Source of the DNA: Nitzschia sp. pyKryTriq1
Lineage: Eukaryota; Bacillariophyta; Bacillariophyceae; Bacillariales; Bacillariaceae
Direction: 5' to 3'
Assembly (NCBI GenBank): GCA_956465555.1
Contig: OY101125.1
Span: forward strand, 312,501-376,500
DNA length: 64,000 nucleotides
Within the stretch, counting starts at the first letter, position 1; each line of letters starts with the position of its first letter. Positions 1-10,369 of this stretch are shown here, one piece after another. The notes under the pieces were generated by a model. That model saw only the letters and a program-made list of their open reading frames with translations. It did not search any database and was not told where the DNA came from. The position numbers and the translations under genes are program-made.

Positions 1-427
1 CTTGACGCTCGAGAGCAATGAGAATCTCTCTCTCTGTCTTACGCGTCGAAACAGACAACCCAGAGATTGACTCAGTGGACTCTTTTCACGCGTACGGGAT
101 TATCAGCGGTAAAGTAGTAGACAAGCTCAAGAGAGTAGAGTAGAGAGTAGCTAGCCCACTTCCGTATTTCCGTAATCTACCAGCTGTAATTAGAGCATAG
201 AGAGCATCATCCATGCAAGCAAAATGGAAGAGAGGTATAATATCGTACCACTCGTAGATACTCTAGTAGTGGAATAGATGCGGTGGTGCTGTCGGAGTCA
301 GATGCATGTGACTCACGATGTTAGTAGAAAGACAATCTACTACTACTAGCCTTCAAACCTTTCGAACCGTAACAGCAGCACACGAACGAATCGTGCGAAT
401 AAACTGCTCGCACTACAGTATGTACTG
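1..427. other. Intergenic, left edge
   Basis: No coding frame here looks real. The stretch is rich in CT/GA dinucleotides and GAGTAG/TAGAG words. It holds one copy of a 49-bp dispersed repeat (65-113). Its right part should include the 3' untranslated region of the leftward gene that ends at 428. Confidence 0.5.
65..113 (+). repeat. 49-bp dispersed repeat, copy 1
   Basis: This segment matches 39572-39620 at 42 of 49 positions with no gaps. Both copies contain GATTGACTCA/GTGGACTC followed by TTTTCAC, then CGGGAT, ATCAGCG and TAA. Both are non-coding and in the same orientation. Origin unknown: a decayed dispersed element or a shared regulatory block. Confidence 0.6.
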
Positions 428-2728
428 CTACCAAATGATTTCGTCTTCCGAGACCTCGTCAGCTCGCTTCTTGCCCCGGTTTCCTGGCGAATAGTCGTCC
501 AACAGACGTTCCACCCGTTTGGTGGATCGTTCTTTCTTCGTCCACGGCAAATAGTCTGCATCTCGGCGACCGTACTCTCCATTCTCCCATTGGTTGTAGC
601 CGCTCCGAGTTGTCGTGCGTCGCCGTCTTGCCAATCCACTCACTCGGGAGCTATCTCCCATGCTCCGGTCCTTGGAATCCACGGCACTCGAAGCAGGCAT
701 TCCACGATAATTGCGTTGATCTCCAGTAAAAAAGTGGGTCCGTCCAATGACGACTTGCATGCCTTCATCCCAATCATCGTCATTGTCCAACCACATTTCA
801 ATATCACTGGCATTGATTTCTTCTTCATCGTCCAAAATCGTATAATCATTGGAAATATCATTCCCGCCCACTTGTCCTTCCTCCAAGAGCAGTTGGATCT
901 GCTTTGCAATCGAACCCTTGCCATCCTCGCCACCATCATCATCATCATCACCATCCTGCGTATCCTGTTCTTGTCCCATTAACATTATTTTGGCATTGCA
1001 TCCCCAGGGTTGTTCCATCCATTCATTGACTGATTCGGGAGAGAACTTGTAGCCATCAACATTTTCCATGTCCCGAATTTGTTCCAAATCTTCTCCGTAA
1101 TCATCCCGACAGGATAAAATATGCAAATCATTGACTTGGAACGTCAATGGCTCTCCCCACAATCCCTTGAGACGTCGTGCGACTTGCATGGCGGGATGCA
1201 AACTTTCAAAGGAGGCAATCGGAATGAGGGGTCGATATTCATCCGGTTGAAACATGGGTTCCCTAATATAATTCCAACTGTAGATGGAAGACGGCGAGGA
1301 ATAATATCCAGACGTTTTTGTGGTTTGGTCGTCACCGTCACCGTCACCGGCACCATCGCTGTCGTTCTTGCCCAGTAACAAGAGTGCCAATTCTTCACGT
1401 AACTCTTGCAACAGCTGTTTCGATTCGGAATTGGGTTCCAAACACAATAGACACGGTCCACCAAAGTCTTCGAATTGTTGCTGCTGCTCTTCAAACATTC
1501 GAGAAGGATCGGAGGAAGCCGATGGCCTATGATCATAATCGCCATTGTTATCATCCTCAGTATCATCTTTATCTCCGTCGACACTGGAATCATGTTGTTT
1601 TCGAATCTTGGCTGCTGCCTTGGCTGCTTTGGATTGCGCCAATCGTTCTTTTCGGGCTTGTGCCTTTTCCAAACCAATCCTTTCTTCTTCTTCAATCAGT
1701 TTTCGTATTTCGGCATCTTCTTGTCGCTGCGTATCATAATATTCCCAATCCATCGAATTGTCCTCATTGTCATTGTCGTCGTCGATGGGCGTGACCGTTT
1801 CTGAAGTCATCCATGCGGCTTCCACTGCTTCTAGATGGGGCACAATCACCCAGGTATCCAAGGTAATTTCAAAAGGTTCCAATTCTAACTCTTCCACCAC
1901 TTGAGCGACATCCAACGCCGATGCACCTGATCCAGCACCACCATTGGTGGTGCTGGTAGTTGGAAAGGGATGGAATAATCGAATGGCCGGTGGCCACTTA
2001 TGAAAGAGTTTATCCCGTGCGAAATGCCGTGCACGTTGCAATCTATCCCAGTCGGGCAAGGGCGGGACAATGGCCAAGGCCGTTTGAAAATCTGTTGCAT
2101 TCTTGTTCGACCAGCGGGGTGATCGAGCCCCGCCCGGAGACGACGAAGGAGGCGAAGAACCATCCCCATAATAAAAGGAACTGGGAAGGACATGTAATCG
2201 AGTACAAGTACGAGTAATACTGCTTGCACCAGTTCGTCTTATTGCACCGTTCGGAAGAATCATCGTCATCAAAGGCTGGGATGGAGTGAGGACGAAGCTT
2301 TTCACCAGCGGTGGCGACCAAGCCAGCACCACCACAAAACCTGCAAGTAGTAGTATTACTACCATCGCGGCATCAAGCCCTGCCTTCTTGGTGGGTCTTC
2401 TTCTCCTTCTCCTCCCCCTTCTCGTCGTGGTCGCCATCATCGTGACTGTCATTGACCGATCGTGGTTCTGGCCTCCAGAGTGCACTTTTAGCTTGGACAG
2501 TAGTGACCGCGAGGAAAAGGTTGTACGACCTCTAACAGGTGCAGAGTTCCGACCGATGCGAGAGGATGCGATGATGTGAATGTGAACGAATGATGATGAT
2601 GACATAGTGATGATGTGTTGTTGTTCGCAGCGACACGCGCGCGCGGAGGAGGCGAAGAAAGAAGAAAGAGACGGCGCCGCCGCGAGTAAAAGCCCACGGC
2701 CGGGACTGACAGAGAAAACGCGAAGCAC
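428..2728 (-). CDS. LigT / 2'-5' RNA ligase-like protein with N-terminal membrane or targeting segment
   Basis: Single open frame of 766 codons. The middle reads AIVPPLPDWDRLQRARHFA, then KWPPAIRLFHPF, which resembles the start of plant and algal proteins of the 2'-5' RNA ligase / cyclic phosphodiesterase (2H) superfamily. The segments FEITLDTW and LTFQVNDLHILSC may be further core strands. The two H-x-T/S catalytic motifs are not clean, so activity is uncertain. Acidic low-complexity inserts (poly-D/E) interrupt the domain. The true start is unclear: an ATG at 2452 (MTVTMM) gives a basic stretch (RRGRRRRRR) before a hydrophobic helix and KSF/VLTP, compatible with a signal anchor or a bipartite plastid presequence; the frame stays open to 2728. 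The neighbouring LysM gene is divergent. Confidence 0.55.
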   Translation of the reverse strand: MLRVFSVSPGRGLLLAAAPSLSSFFASSARACRCEQQHIITMSSSSFVHIHIIASSRIGRNSAPVRGRTTFSSRSLLSKLKVHSGGQNHDRSMTVTMMATTTRRGRRRRRRPTKKAGLDAAMVVILLLAGFVVVLAWSPPLVKSFVLTPSQPLMTMILPNGAIRRTGASSITRTCTRLHVLPSSFYYGDGSSPPSSSPGGARSPRWSNKNATDFQTALAIVPPLPDWDRLQRARHFARDKLFHKWPPAIRLFHPFPTTSTTNGGAGSGASALDVAQVVEELELEPFEITLDTWVIVPHLEAVEAAWMTSETVTPIDDDNDNEDNSMDWEYYDTQRQEDAEIRKLIEEEERIGLEKAQARKERLAQSKAAKAAAKIRKQHDSSVDGDKDDTEDDNNGDYDHRPSASSDPSRMFEEQQQQFEDFGGPCLLCLEPNSESKQLLQELREELALLLLGKNDSDGAGDGDGDDQTTKTSGYYSSPSSIYSWNYIREPMFQPDEYRPLIPIASFESLHPAMQVARRLKGLWGEPLTFQVNDLHILSCRDDYGEDLEQIRDMENVDGYKFSPESVNEWMEQPWGCNAKIMLMGQEQDTQDGDDDDDGGEDGKGSIAKQIQLLLEEGQVGGNDISNDYTILDDEEEINASDIEMWLDNDDDWDEGMQVVIGRTHFFTGDQRNYRGMPASSAVDSKDRSMGDSSRVSGLARRRRTTTRSGYNQWENGEYGRRDADYLPWTKKERSTKRVERLLDDYSPGNRGKKRADEVSEDEIIW

Positions 2729-3131
2729 GAGCTCTGCGTTTTCGGAAAGGACAGAAAGAGACCCAATAAGATGAAGTCCTTGGTCGGTCTGATAAATCCT
2801 TGGTCTAATCAGTCAAAGTCGTCACGACTCAAAAGTTTTGCGGTGCTACAGGAAAAGTAGTAGGTACAGGTACTGTGCCTGGTACCAAGTCGCCGTAGAA
2901 TTCTACAGCTCGCTCGTTCGAAATTGACGCCATGATGCATGGTGCGATCGTGTTTTGTTCTGTTTTATTGTGTTTTGCGCGGCGGCGGCATCACTATTCT
3001 CCATTTACTCTCTCTACTCTCTCTCTATCTCCACAAGCCGTAGCTCTCTTTATTTTATAGTCAGTTCATCTACAAAATAATATCACCGACATCTATTATT
3101 ATTATTAATAATAATAATAATAATAATAAAA
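2729..3131. other. Divergent promoter region
   Basis: Shared upstream region of the leftward LigT-like gene and the rightward LysM gene. It has palindromic GTAC words near 2859-2888, a CT-rich run at 3004-3030 and a TAT/AAT hairpin directly before the ATG at 3132. No gene seen. Confidence 0.5.
3094..3129. repeat. Self-complementary TAT/AAT microsatellite
   Basis: A run of TAT units turns into a run of AAT units, so the two halves can pair as an almost perfect AT hairpin. It ends three bases before the LysM gene ATG, so it lies in the 5' leader or core promoter. Confidence 0.8.
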
Positions 3132-3704
3132 ATGTCAGAAGGAGGACTCTTTGCTTGGAAGCGACAACACGTGGACCATGGTCGAGGCCCGGCGGGTTCC
3201 TATCACAATCTGCGACGTCCGCTGCCCGAACCCCCCAAGGACATGCACTGGATTCAAGATTTGGACACGCACGAGTGGCATTTGACCAAGATCGTCCCGG
3301 CCCTGGGGGATGAAAAGGAAGCCTTTGGCATCCAAGATGCCAGCACTATTCCTGGAATGATTGAACACAAAGTCTTACCCACGGATACGTTTCAAGGAAT
3401 TTGTCTCAAATACAAAATCACTCCTACCGAACTGCGACGGGCCAACGGAGGGTTCAGCGGTACCAACCTGTATTTGGTTCCCAATCCTTTGCAAATTCCC
3501 ATCAACTCTCAATACCTCCAACAAAAACAAGCGGCGAGTACTACTACTTCTGGTCGTATTACTCCGGCCCAAAAGATTCGTCAGCTGCAACTCGGGTTTT
3601 CACCGTCTTCTCTTTCCACGTCCGAAGCCAAGTGCTATTTGGAACTCAATGATTGGGATGTGGACAAGGCCATGGAAAACGCCAGAGACGATGGATTTTG
3701 TTAG
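3132..3704 (+). CDS. LysM domain protein with UBA-like C-terminus
   Basis: Intronless, 190 residues. Residues about 76-121 form a LysM domain: IEHKVLPTDTFQGICLKYKI, then TPTELRRANG and LYLVPNPLQIP, matching the family pattern of a repetitive start, a helix-helix core and a final L-x-I-P. LysM domains bind N-acetylglucosamine polymers outside cells, but intracellular eukaryotic LysM proteins of this layout also exist. No signal peptide is visible, so the intracellular type is more likely. The last 35 residues (LSTSEAKCYLELNDWDVDKA, then MENARDDGF) look like a UBA-type three-helix fold. The N-terminal WIQDLDTHEWHL is unassigned. The start follows the AT-rich leader directly. Confidence 0.75.
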   Translation: MSEGGLFAWKRQHVDHGRGPAGSYHNLRRPLPEPPKDMHWIQDLDTHEWHLTKIVPALGDEKEAFGIQDASTIPGMIEHKVLPTDTFQGICLKYKITPTELRRANGGFSGTNLYLVPNPLQIPINSQYLQQKQAASTTTSGRITPAQKIRQLQLGFSPSSLSTSEAKCYLELNDWDVDKAMENARDDGFC

Positions 3705-4038
3705 TTAGTTAGTTAGTCAGTCCGTTAGTTGGTTACCTTGTTAGTGAAACAATGTGATAATGATGAATGCTATACTACAGTGCAACACTAATAATATCAT
3801 GTCGTGTGGCGATCTAATATCGCATACTGCACGAATACTCTACCGGTACTGTGTACGGCATACTCGTAGACTCATATACTACTACTGGTACTAGTAGTAG
3901 GTTGTTCTGTTCATTCAGAGTCAGTAGGAGAAAGCTGTAATCATAGTCTCTACTAGCTTTTTAAGTTGTTCTTCATTCAGAGTCAGTACAGTACACGTAC
4001 ACGTACACGTACTGTAGGAGAAAGCTGGACTACTACTA
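3705..4038. other. Convergent intergenic region with duplicated segment
   Basis: Lies between the stop codons of two convergent genes. A GTTA tandem run follows the LysM stop (about 3702-3720). The rest contains a duplicated segment with a palindromic insert (3901-4027), probably in the 3' untranslated region of the PPC-repeat gene. Confidence 0.5.
3901..4027 (+). repeat. Imperfect direct repeat, one copy split by a 28-bp palindrome
   Basis: Copy 1 (3901-3937) and copy 2 (3965-4027) share GTTGTTCT, TCATTCAGAGTCAGTA and GGAGAAAGCTG. Copy 2 carries an extra 28 bp (3989-4016), an ACGTAC-rich palindrome bounded by CAGTAC and GTACTG, inserted between TCAGTA and GGAG. Confidence 0.75.
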
Positions 4039-7000
4039 CTAGGGCATATCCGTGGAAGTCATTGCGCTTTGTGATTGTTGTTCTTCGACCAGTGTAGGAT
4101 AGACACTCAATTGAAAGTTGCCAGTCGAAGTCAAGTAGCCATGGACCAAAATGTAGTACGTGACACCCGGAATCGTTTTCCATTCAACCAAACTTTGATC
4201 ACCACAATATTGATCATTGCCATCGACACACTCCATCAAGGCCATGCTGGCCGCTCCTCCTCCTCCGCTGCTGCTGCTGCTCGTAGTACCACAATCTCCC
4301 GTAAAGACGGAAAGTTGAGTATCAAAGTCCGTGAGAGAATTGCAAGTCGAAGCGGTAAAGTCTTGACCGTCTCCGACAATCTTGTACCAAACACCATTGG
4401 AAACGACCGATGTGGCTTCTCCACACCAAGTCAAGAGTGGATCGGGACTCGCCTTGGCAGTACTACCAATGGTTTCCGTGTTGAGAGCGACTGGGACGGC
4501 GGTTTCGCAAACATCGCTCGTACCATCGCCTACTAGAACATCATCATCACCACCCTTGCCGATTTGAGCGCTAAGCACGTATTCGCCAGCGCCTGAACCA
4601 AAACCGTTCAATCGGACGTGATAGATAACGCCAGGCTCTCCCACGAACGATACGGTACTCCTGCAGAGGAGATTAAAAAAAGCCAAAGGTTAGCGTACGA
4701 GGGATCGGCAGAGACATACAACCATCAAGCCAAGAAAGAAGACAGCGACAAAAAATCAAACGTACCTTGTAGTATCAGGACAGGAGGGGTCATCGTCGCT
4801 GTCCACAACACACGCTAAAGCATCACACTCGCCGGTAAAGATGGAAAGCATCGTGTCAAATGTGGTTCCATTGTTGCATGTCGAGAGAGTAATCATTTCA
4901 TCGGCACGCCCCTCGACGACGAACCAGACATCCGGGCTCGTACTTAGGCCAACGAGGTCGCAGGCACCAGCAAAGGTAGTTGTCGCACCTTGCGTATCGC
5001 CAAACACTTCTTCTGTGGTAGCTCCTCCCTCGAGAAGAAGTATGGGATCAACACACTTGTTGTTTTCCAAGGTGATATTCCGTCCCGACACTGTCAATTC
5101 AAACGTACCACTACTTTCCCCGTAGCCGTAGACTCGGATGTAGTAGGTGGTACCAGGCGATGCAAACCATTCGACCTCGCTGGCGGCGTCGCAAAAATCG
5201 TCATTGGAATTCACGCAAATGGTGTCGCAACTATCCCCATCGGCTTCATAGATAGCAATTTCGGAATCGTAGTTGGTGTTGCCACCACACAAGGATGCGG
5301 TCAACGACATTCCAGTTCCTTCCACTCGGTACCAAACATCAGGGCTGCTTCCAAATGATGATGACAAGCACCCAATCGCACCCGAGTCCAGCGCGTCGAT
5401 GGTCGATCCAAAGATGGTACCATTGTTCGGCACAATATCAATGGCCCCCGAACACTCATCGTTGGGAGGTACTTCTACTGAACGTACAGTCAGGCCAAAG
5501 TCCCCTCTGGCTCCAGCGTAAGCGCCGTGGACTAGAATTGTGTAATCAACTCCCACTTGGGTACGAACGACCGATCTTGTCCCGGAATAGGTTGCTATAG
5601 TGCAATTGAAGTCATTGAAGGCGTCCGTGGCGACGCACTCCAGGTCGTCACAATCACCAGAGGTGATACTGAGAGCGGCGTCAAAGTTCAACTCTTCGGA
5701 ACACGTGGTAATGGCGTAGACGCCCCCATCCCCAAGCAAAGAGTACCATACGCCCGAGGTTTCGGCGTAGGAGCAATTGAAGCTTGAGCCAAAGCCTGTG
5801 GAATTGAGGGTGGATCCCAAGATCATTCCGCTATCGGGCTCCACTGGGGTAGCGGTGGAACAAATATCGTTCGATGGAGTTTCTACGGAGGTAATCGTCA
5901 GAGCAAAATCTCCAGACGCCCCTCCGTAGGCACCACTCACGAGAATGAAATACTCGCTTCCAGCTTCAGTTCTAGTCGTATCGAGAAAGAAGGGGTCGCA
6001 AAGTAAGTAAAAAGCAATGCAGTATTGTTAAGAGAAAGTCATTCAGTGCGGGCCATCAATGAAACTTACCTGAAGAGAGCGCGGGCACTGCCAGAGAAGG
6101 AAAGGTCACAAGTGCCGTAGCTGTAACTGTCATAGGCAAGGCACTCAAGCTCCTCACAACTTCCCGAGTAGACGGCAATACTTGAGTCAAAGTTCAGCTC
6201 GCTCGAACATGTCGAGACGGACATGGCATCGCCTGTACCCATCAGTTTGTACCAAACACCCGGTGCATAATCAGTGCGGTACTCCTCCCCACAAACGGGT
6301 CCATCGGCGAGGGCATTGGTAGTGGATCCAATGATGGGACTGTCTGCGCTCGAAACCAGAATGGCCCCGGTACAGGCATCATTTTCATCAGTTTCCATTT
6401 CTGCCACAGAAACGGTAAAGGTCTGATTGCCATCATACCCATAGGTGGCAAACATGATGGAGTATCGTACACCTTCTTCAGCAAAAAACCTGACGTTGGC
6501 ACCGGAATAATCGCAATTAACCACACTCGCGGAGAGCTCACAATCGAGGTCGGAGCAAGAATCCCCAGTGAACACCTGGAACCGTCCAGAGACGGTGCTG
6601 TTGTAGGAGCATGTAGAAACTTCAAGGGCGGCTCCATTGCCGTCCAGGTAGTACCACAAGGTTGGTTCGCTAGGAGAAAAGTAGGTGCAGTTGCTAAATA
6701 GTTCATTGCCTTCGGGAGTGGCACCATCCAAGGAGCCCTCCAAGGACTCGCCAATGATCAACTCGGCCGCACCAGAGCATTGATCATTGTCGGCGGGTTC
6801 AAAGGTCGACACTGTGAGGCCAAAGTCGCCTGAAACGCCATCACTGAGGCCGTGCACTCTGATGTAGTAGTTGACAAAGAGCTCGGACTCCCATACGATA
6901 GAACTTGATAAGGTGAAGCAGCCATCGTCGTTCGATCCAACGCAATCGAGATTGCCACAGATACCTCGATAGACACTAATCACCGAGTCAAAATTGGTTA

Positions 7001-9314
7001 TCTCGGAGCAAGTATCAGCCCTCATTGAGCCTCCGGTTCCGACGACAACATACCAGAGGCCTGGGGCACGGGAGATGTAGTCGCAGTTGCCCAAAAAGCC
7101 GTCATAGATTGCCCTGTCAGTGCTGGAGAAAGTAGTGTTCCCGTCGGGATATACTTGGACAGCGGCGGAACACTCGTCATTCTCGACAGGTACAAAGCTT
7201 CTCAATGTGAGGTTGAAGGTGCCTTGCGCTCCGAATTCGTTGGGACTGATGAGCACGTAGTAGGTCTCTCCTGCCTCAGTGGATACCCCACCGGAACGTT
7301 GACCATAGGAATATGCTGAGCAGTCGTTGGGGTAGTTCCAGCTTGCTGCACCAGCGCACTTGAGCGAACCGCAAGAGCCGCTATAGATCGAAGCGAAGTG
7401 GTTAAAGTCGTTGGAGCAAGATGTCGCCTGAACGATATCGCCTGTGCCCACAAACGAATACCAGACTCCTCCTTGGACACTTGAGTCCTGAATACAGTCT
7501 GACATCATCTCATCCGGAGACATGGTGGCATCCGCCAGTGATCCGTTGAAATTCTCTCCGATGTCAATCATTATAGCATCTTGACATAAGTCATTTGCCG
7601 GAGGATTGAGGGTACGAAGGTTGAGCTCATAAAAGGCAATATCGGCAACCATTGGGCCCCAAACGGCGATCTTGTAGACTTCGCCGGCGGTGACTTCAAA
7701 GTTGACAATGTTGCCATTATCACCACAGCCTGAAATGTACGAGAAAGGACTGCTTTCGGCGATACAGACCTGGCTGTCACAACTTCCACCCACAATGGTG
7801 ATTCCAGTGCTCCATCCAAAGGTGCTGCTTGAGCAGGTCGTCGCCTGAAGCGTTGCATCAGCAGTAGCGGTAAATTCGTACCAACCCTCTCCGTCGTTCT
7901 CGAACACCATACCACAAGCGGTAAGGTCGGCCCCCTCTGGAAGGCGTTCGGCAATTCCAACGACGGAATCACCATCCACTTCAATGTTGGCAGAGGTAAG
8001 GCATTGGTCGTTGACTGGCTCCTCAAAAGCGGTCAAGGTGAGGTCGAAGTCGCCGGAACTTCCATACCTGTCGGTGATATGGATAAAGTAGGTAGTTCCG
8101 ATTTCGGTGGGAAGAGACACGGCAGTTCCACCGTAGTAAAGTCCACCACAATAGGGGTCTTGAAAGAGACCCGTCACGCACTGCAAGAGTCCGCACTCGG
8201 ATCCTTGATACACGCTGACGAGATTTTCCGAATACGACCTTTTGAAATCGTCGTCTTCTGGAGGGCCAGCGCAGGTGGAAACGACCATGGGCGTTCCCGT
8301 CCCTTCGAAGATATACCAGACACCCAATTCCCCCTTCTCGGTGATGGCGGGGCAGGAAGGTAGAGAATCGACCTCGGGATTAGCGTCCTTTACGGTGCCA
8401 GAAACGGAATCACCGGCAGCGACAACAGTGGCATTGGTGCAGTTGTCATTGTATGGTGGAGGACCAGGGGGTGGCTCGATGCACTCAATAATGTCATATT
8501 GCAGTCCTTGGAACACACCGGGCGGTACAGGAGCTTGACAAGCGTTGAAACTGGAATTGGCAACAACGTTTTCACAGTCCACATTGTACTGGCCGTAACC
8601 CCCCCATTGGTCGACACAGAGGGTGCAACTGTTGCACAATTCCGAGTTAACGTAGGCACGGCAGCCGGCGCAAACATAGTTCTCGTCACAGTCGTATTGT
8701 TCCAGGGTAAAGGTTTCATTGCGACCATTGACTCCATCGTACTCAAAGGTGGCTGTAGAACCAGAACTGCCTCCCATGTAACCAAACGCGTCGGTCAGGT
8801 TGGTAATATACGTATAGTTTCCACAAGAAGTATTGTTCCTGGAGTTGGCTGTCGCACGTCGTTCGCAAAAAATGCAGTTGTCCATGCATTCCAAGGCGAC
8901 AATTCCATCGTCAAAGGGCGTACAGGTGCAGTTGCTCCCGTACTCCCTTGACTGCTCAGCCGTCCACTCACAATACTCCAAAACGGTAGCACCATCCGGT
9001 AGGATTGGGTCTCCAAATACAGCATCATCATCAGTGGCGACTTGCTGCTCGTCCTGGTTATTATTGTTGTTGTTGTTGTTGTTGTTGCCCTGACGAGTCT
9101 CTTTATCACGATTTAGGAGTGCAGGATTCCTCAAAAAGTTACTAGTGCCATGGGCTACAAAATGGGAAGGTGCGACTAAGGTAAGTGGCACGTCTAGCAG
9201 CAATCAATCATTTTGGACTTTCGTTCCAGCTTTGGCCGATGAAAGAACTGCACGATGCGACTTACCACTCCATGACATCCAAACCAACGTTAGGATTGCA
9301 GAACGGATCATCAT
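4039..9314 (-). CDS. Large secreted protein with about ten PPC-like beta-sandwich repeats
   Basis: Four exons by eye: 9314-9266, 9175-6070, 5971-4766, 4660-4039, giving 4983 nt and 1660 residues. The short first exon encodes a signal peptide (MMIRSAILTLVWMSW) with a GTAAGT donor, and the join restores frame to VAPSHFVAHG. A poly-Asn run and a Cys-rich region of about 200 residues follow. Then come about ten repeats of roughly 135 residues. Each has an N-D-x-C start, a G(V/L)WY strand, a STC/ATC Cys, FD(S/T)..SVY.G.C, L.C, and YYI(R/L)VHG before G.F.LT. This pattern resembles the PPC (pre-peptidase C-terminal) beta-sandwich, often found in secreted adhesins and hydrolases. No enzyme domain is visible, so a cell-wall or matrix role is inferred. 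Introns 2 and 3 sit at the same place in repeats 6 and 9, both in phase 2 of an Arg codon. Confidence 0.8.
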
Positions 9315-10369
9315 TCTTGGGGTCAAGATGTACCGGTACTGTATGTTGGTTGTTTGCTTTCAAAGTTTCAACCTCAATATTTTATGCGGCATCAATCTGT
9401 TGAAGCCAGGAAAATCCATCGCTTCCGATTTCCTCTGGTTTGTGTGTATGTATGCCATGATGTTGTTGTATCCGAACCTTCATGCTGCACATCGATCATC
9501 TCGCGGGGATGAAAGACAGCGCGTCGGGCGGGTCTCAAGTCAACCTCGTTCCGATCCGAAGCGGCCGGCGTCATAAATCTTTTTGGATTTTGGAAGTGTA
9601 GTCGCATTTCTCTTGGAGGGCCAAATCGCTTCTAAAACTCGTTGTTTGATAAGTAAAATAAACTATTTTTTCATGTCACCCAAATCGTTTCTCTTCAAAA
9701 CGCATCCTTGAAAAAGTGCTCTCTTATAAATTAGGTTATGGGTTTCGGGGAAGCTTGATAATTGGCGCAAATCGACGAATTCAAATTATGTGCTTCAGTC
9801 GTGGCATCCATCCCGGTATATTTCGCAGGGCAGACGCCGGCCGCCGCCTTGAAAATTGAAACCCGGAAGGGAATAAGGGAGGAGTCGTCGACGCAGTCGT
9901 ACGTGTTCTTGAGTTGGTTAATAGTTAGTCAGTCGGTCACGCACGACGCGATCTTCACTTTGTGTCTCCATCTACCGGTACTTATTGTACCCCTCTCTAG
10001 TAGAGTCTCTTATTAGAGAGAGTACACACGTAGAGCTAGCTCTAGTAGAGAGTAGAGAGAGGTAGCAGAGCTGTACCGATACATAACGGTACCTGGTACG
10101 TAGAGGTCTGGAAAATGGTTAGAACTACGAGCCAGCTCTAGAGCGCTATCGTCACGGTAGTAGTCTACTAGTACAGATGCCGTCGAAAATACACTCCGAA
10201 AACAAAGAGAAAGATTCTTCAACAAAATAACTAGCTACGAGATCAGCCAACCATGCGGACTCGTAACGTCCAACAGTCAGACCTTTGGATTCGACTGAAA
10301 GATCACCGTCGTATTCGTAGTACTTGTCCTGGACAAAGTGAGCAGGGAGTGTCCCAACGGTAGTAGTAG
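9315..10369. other. Intergenic, about 1 kb
   Basis: Upstream region of the PPC-repeat gene and downstream region of the first P4H gene. Only weak short frames are present. A palindromic CTAG/GAGAG tract lies at about 10011-10065. No gene, RNA or mobile element recognised. Confidence 0.5.
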
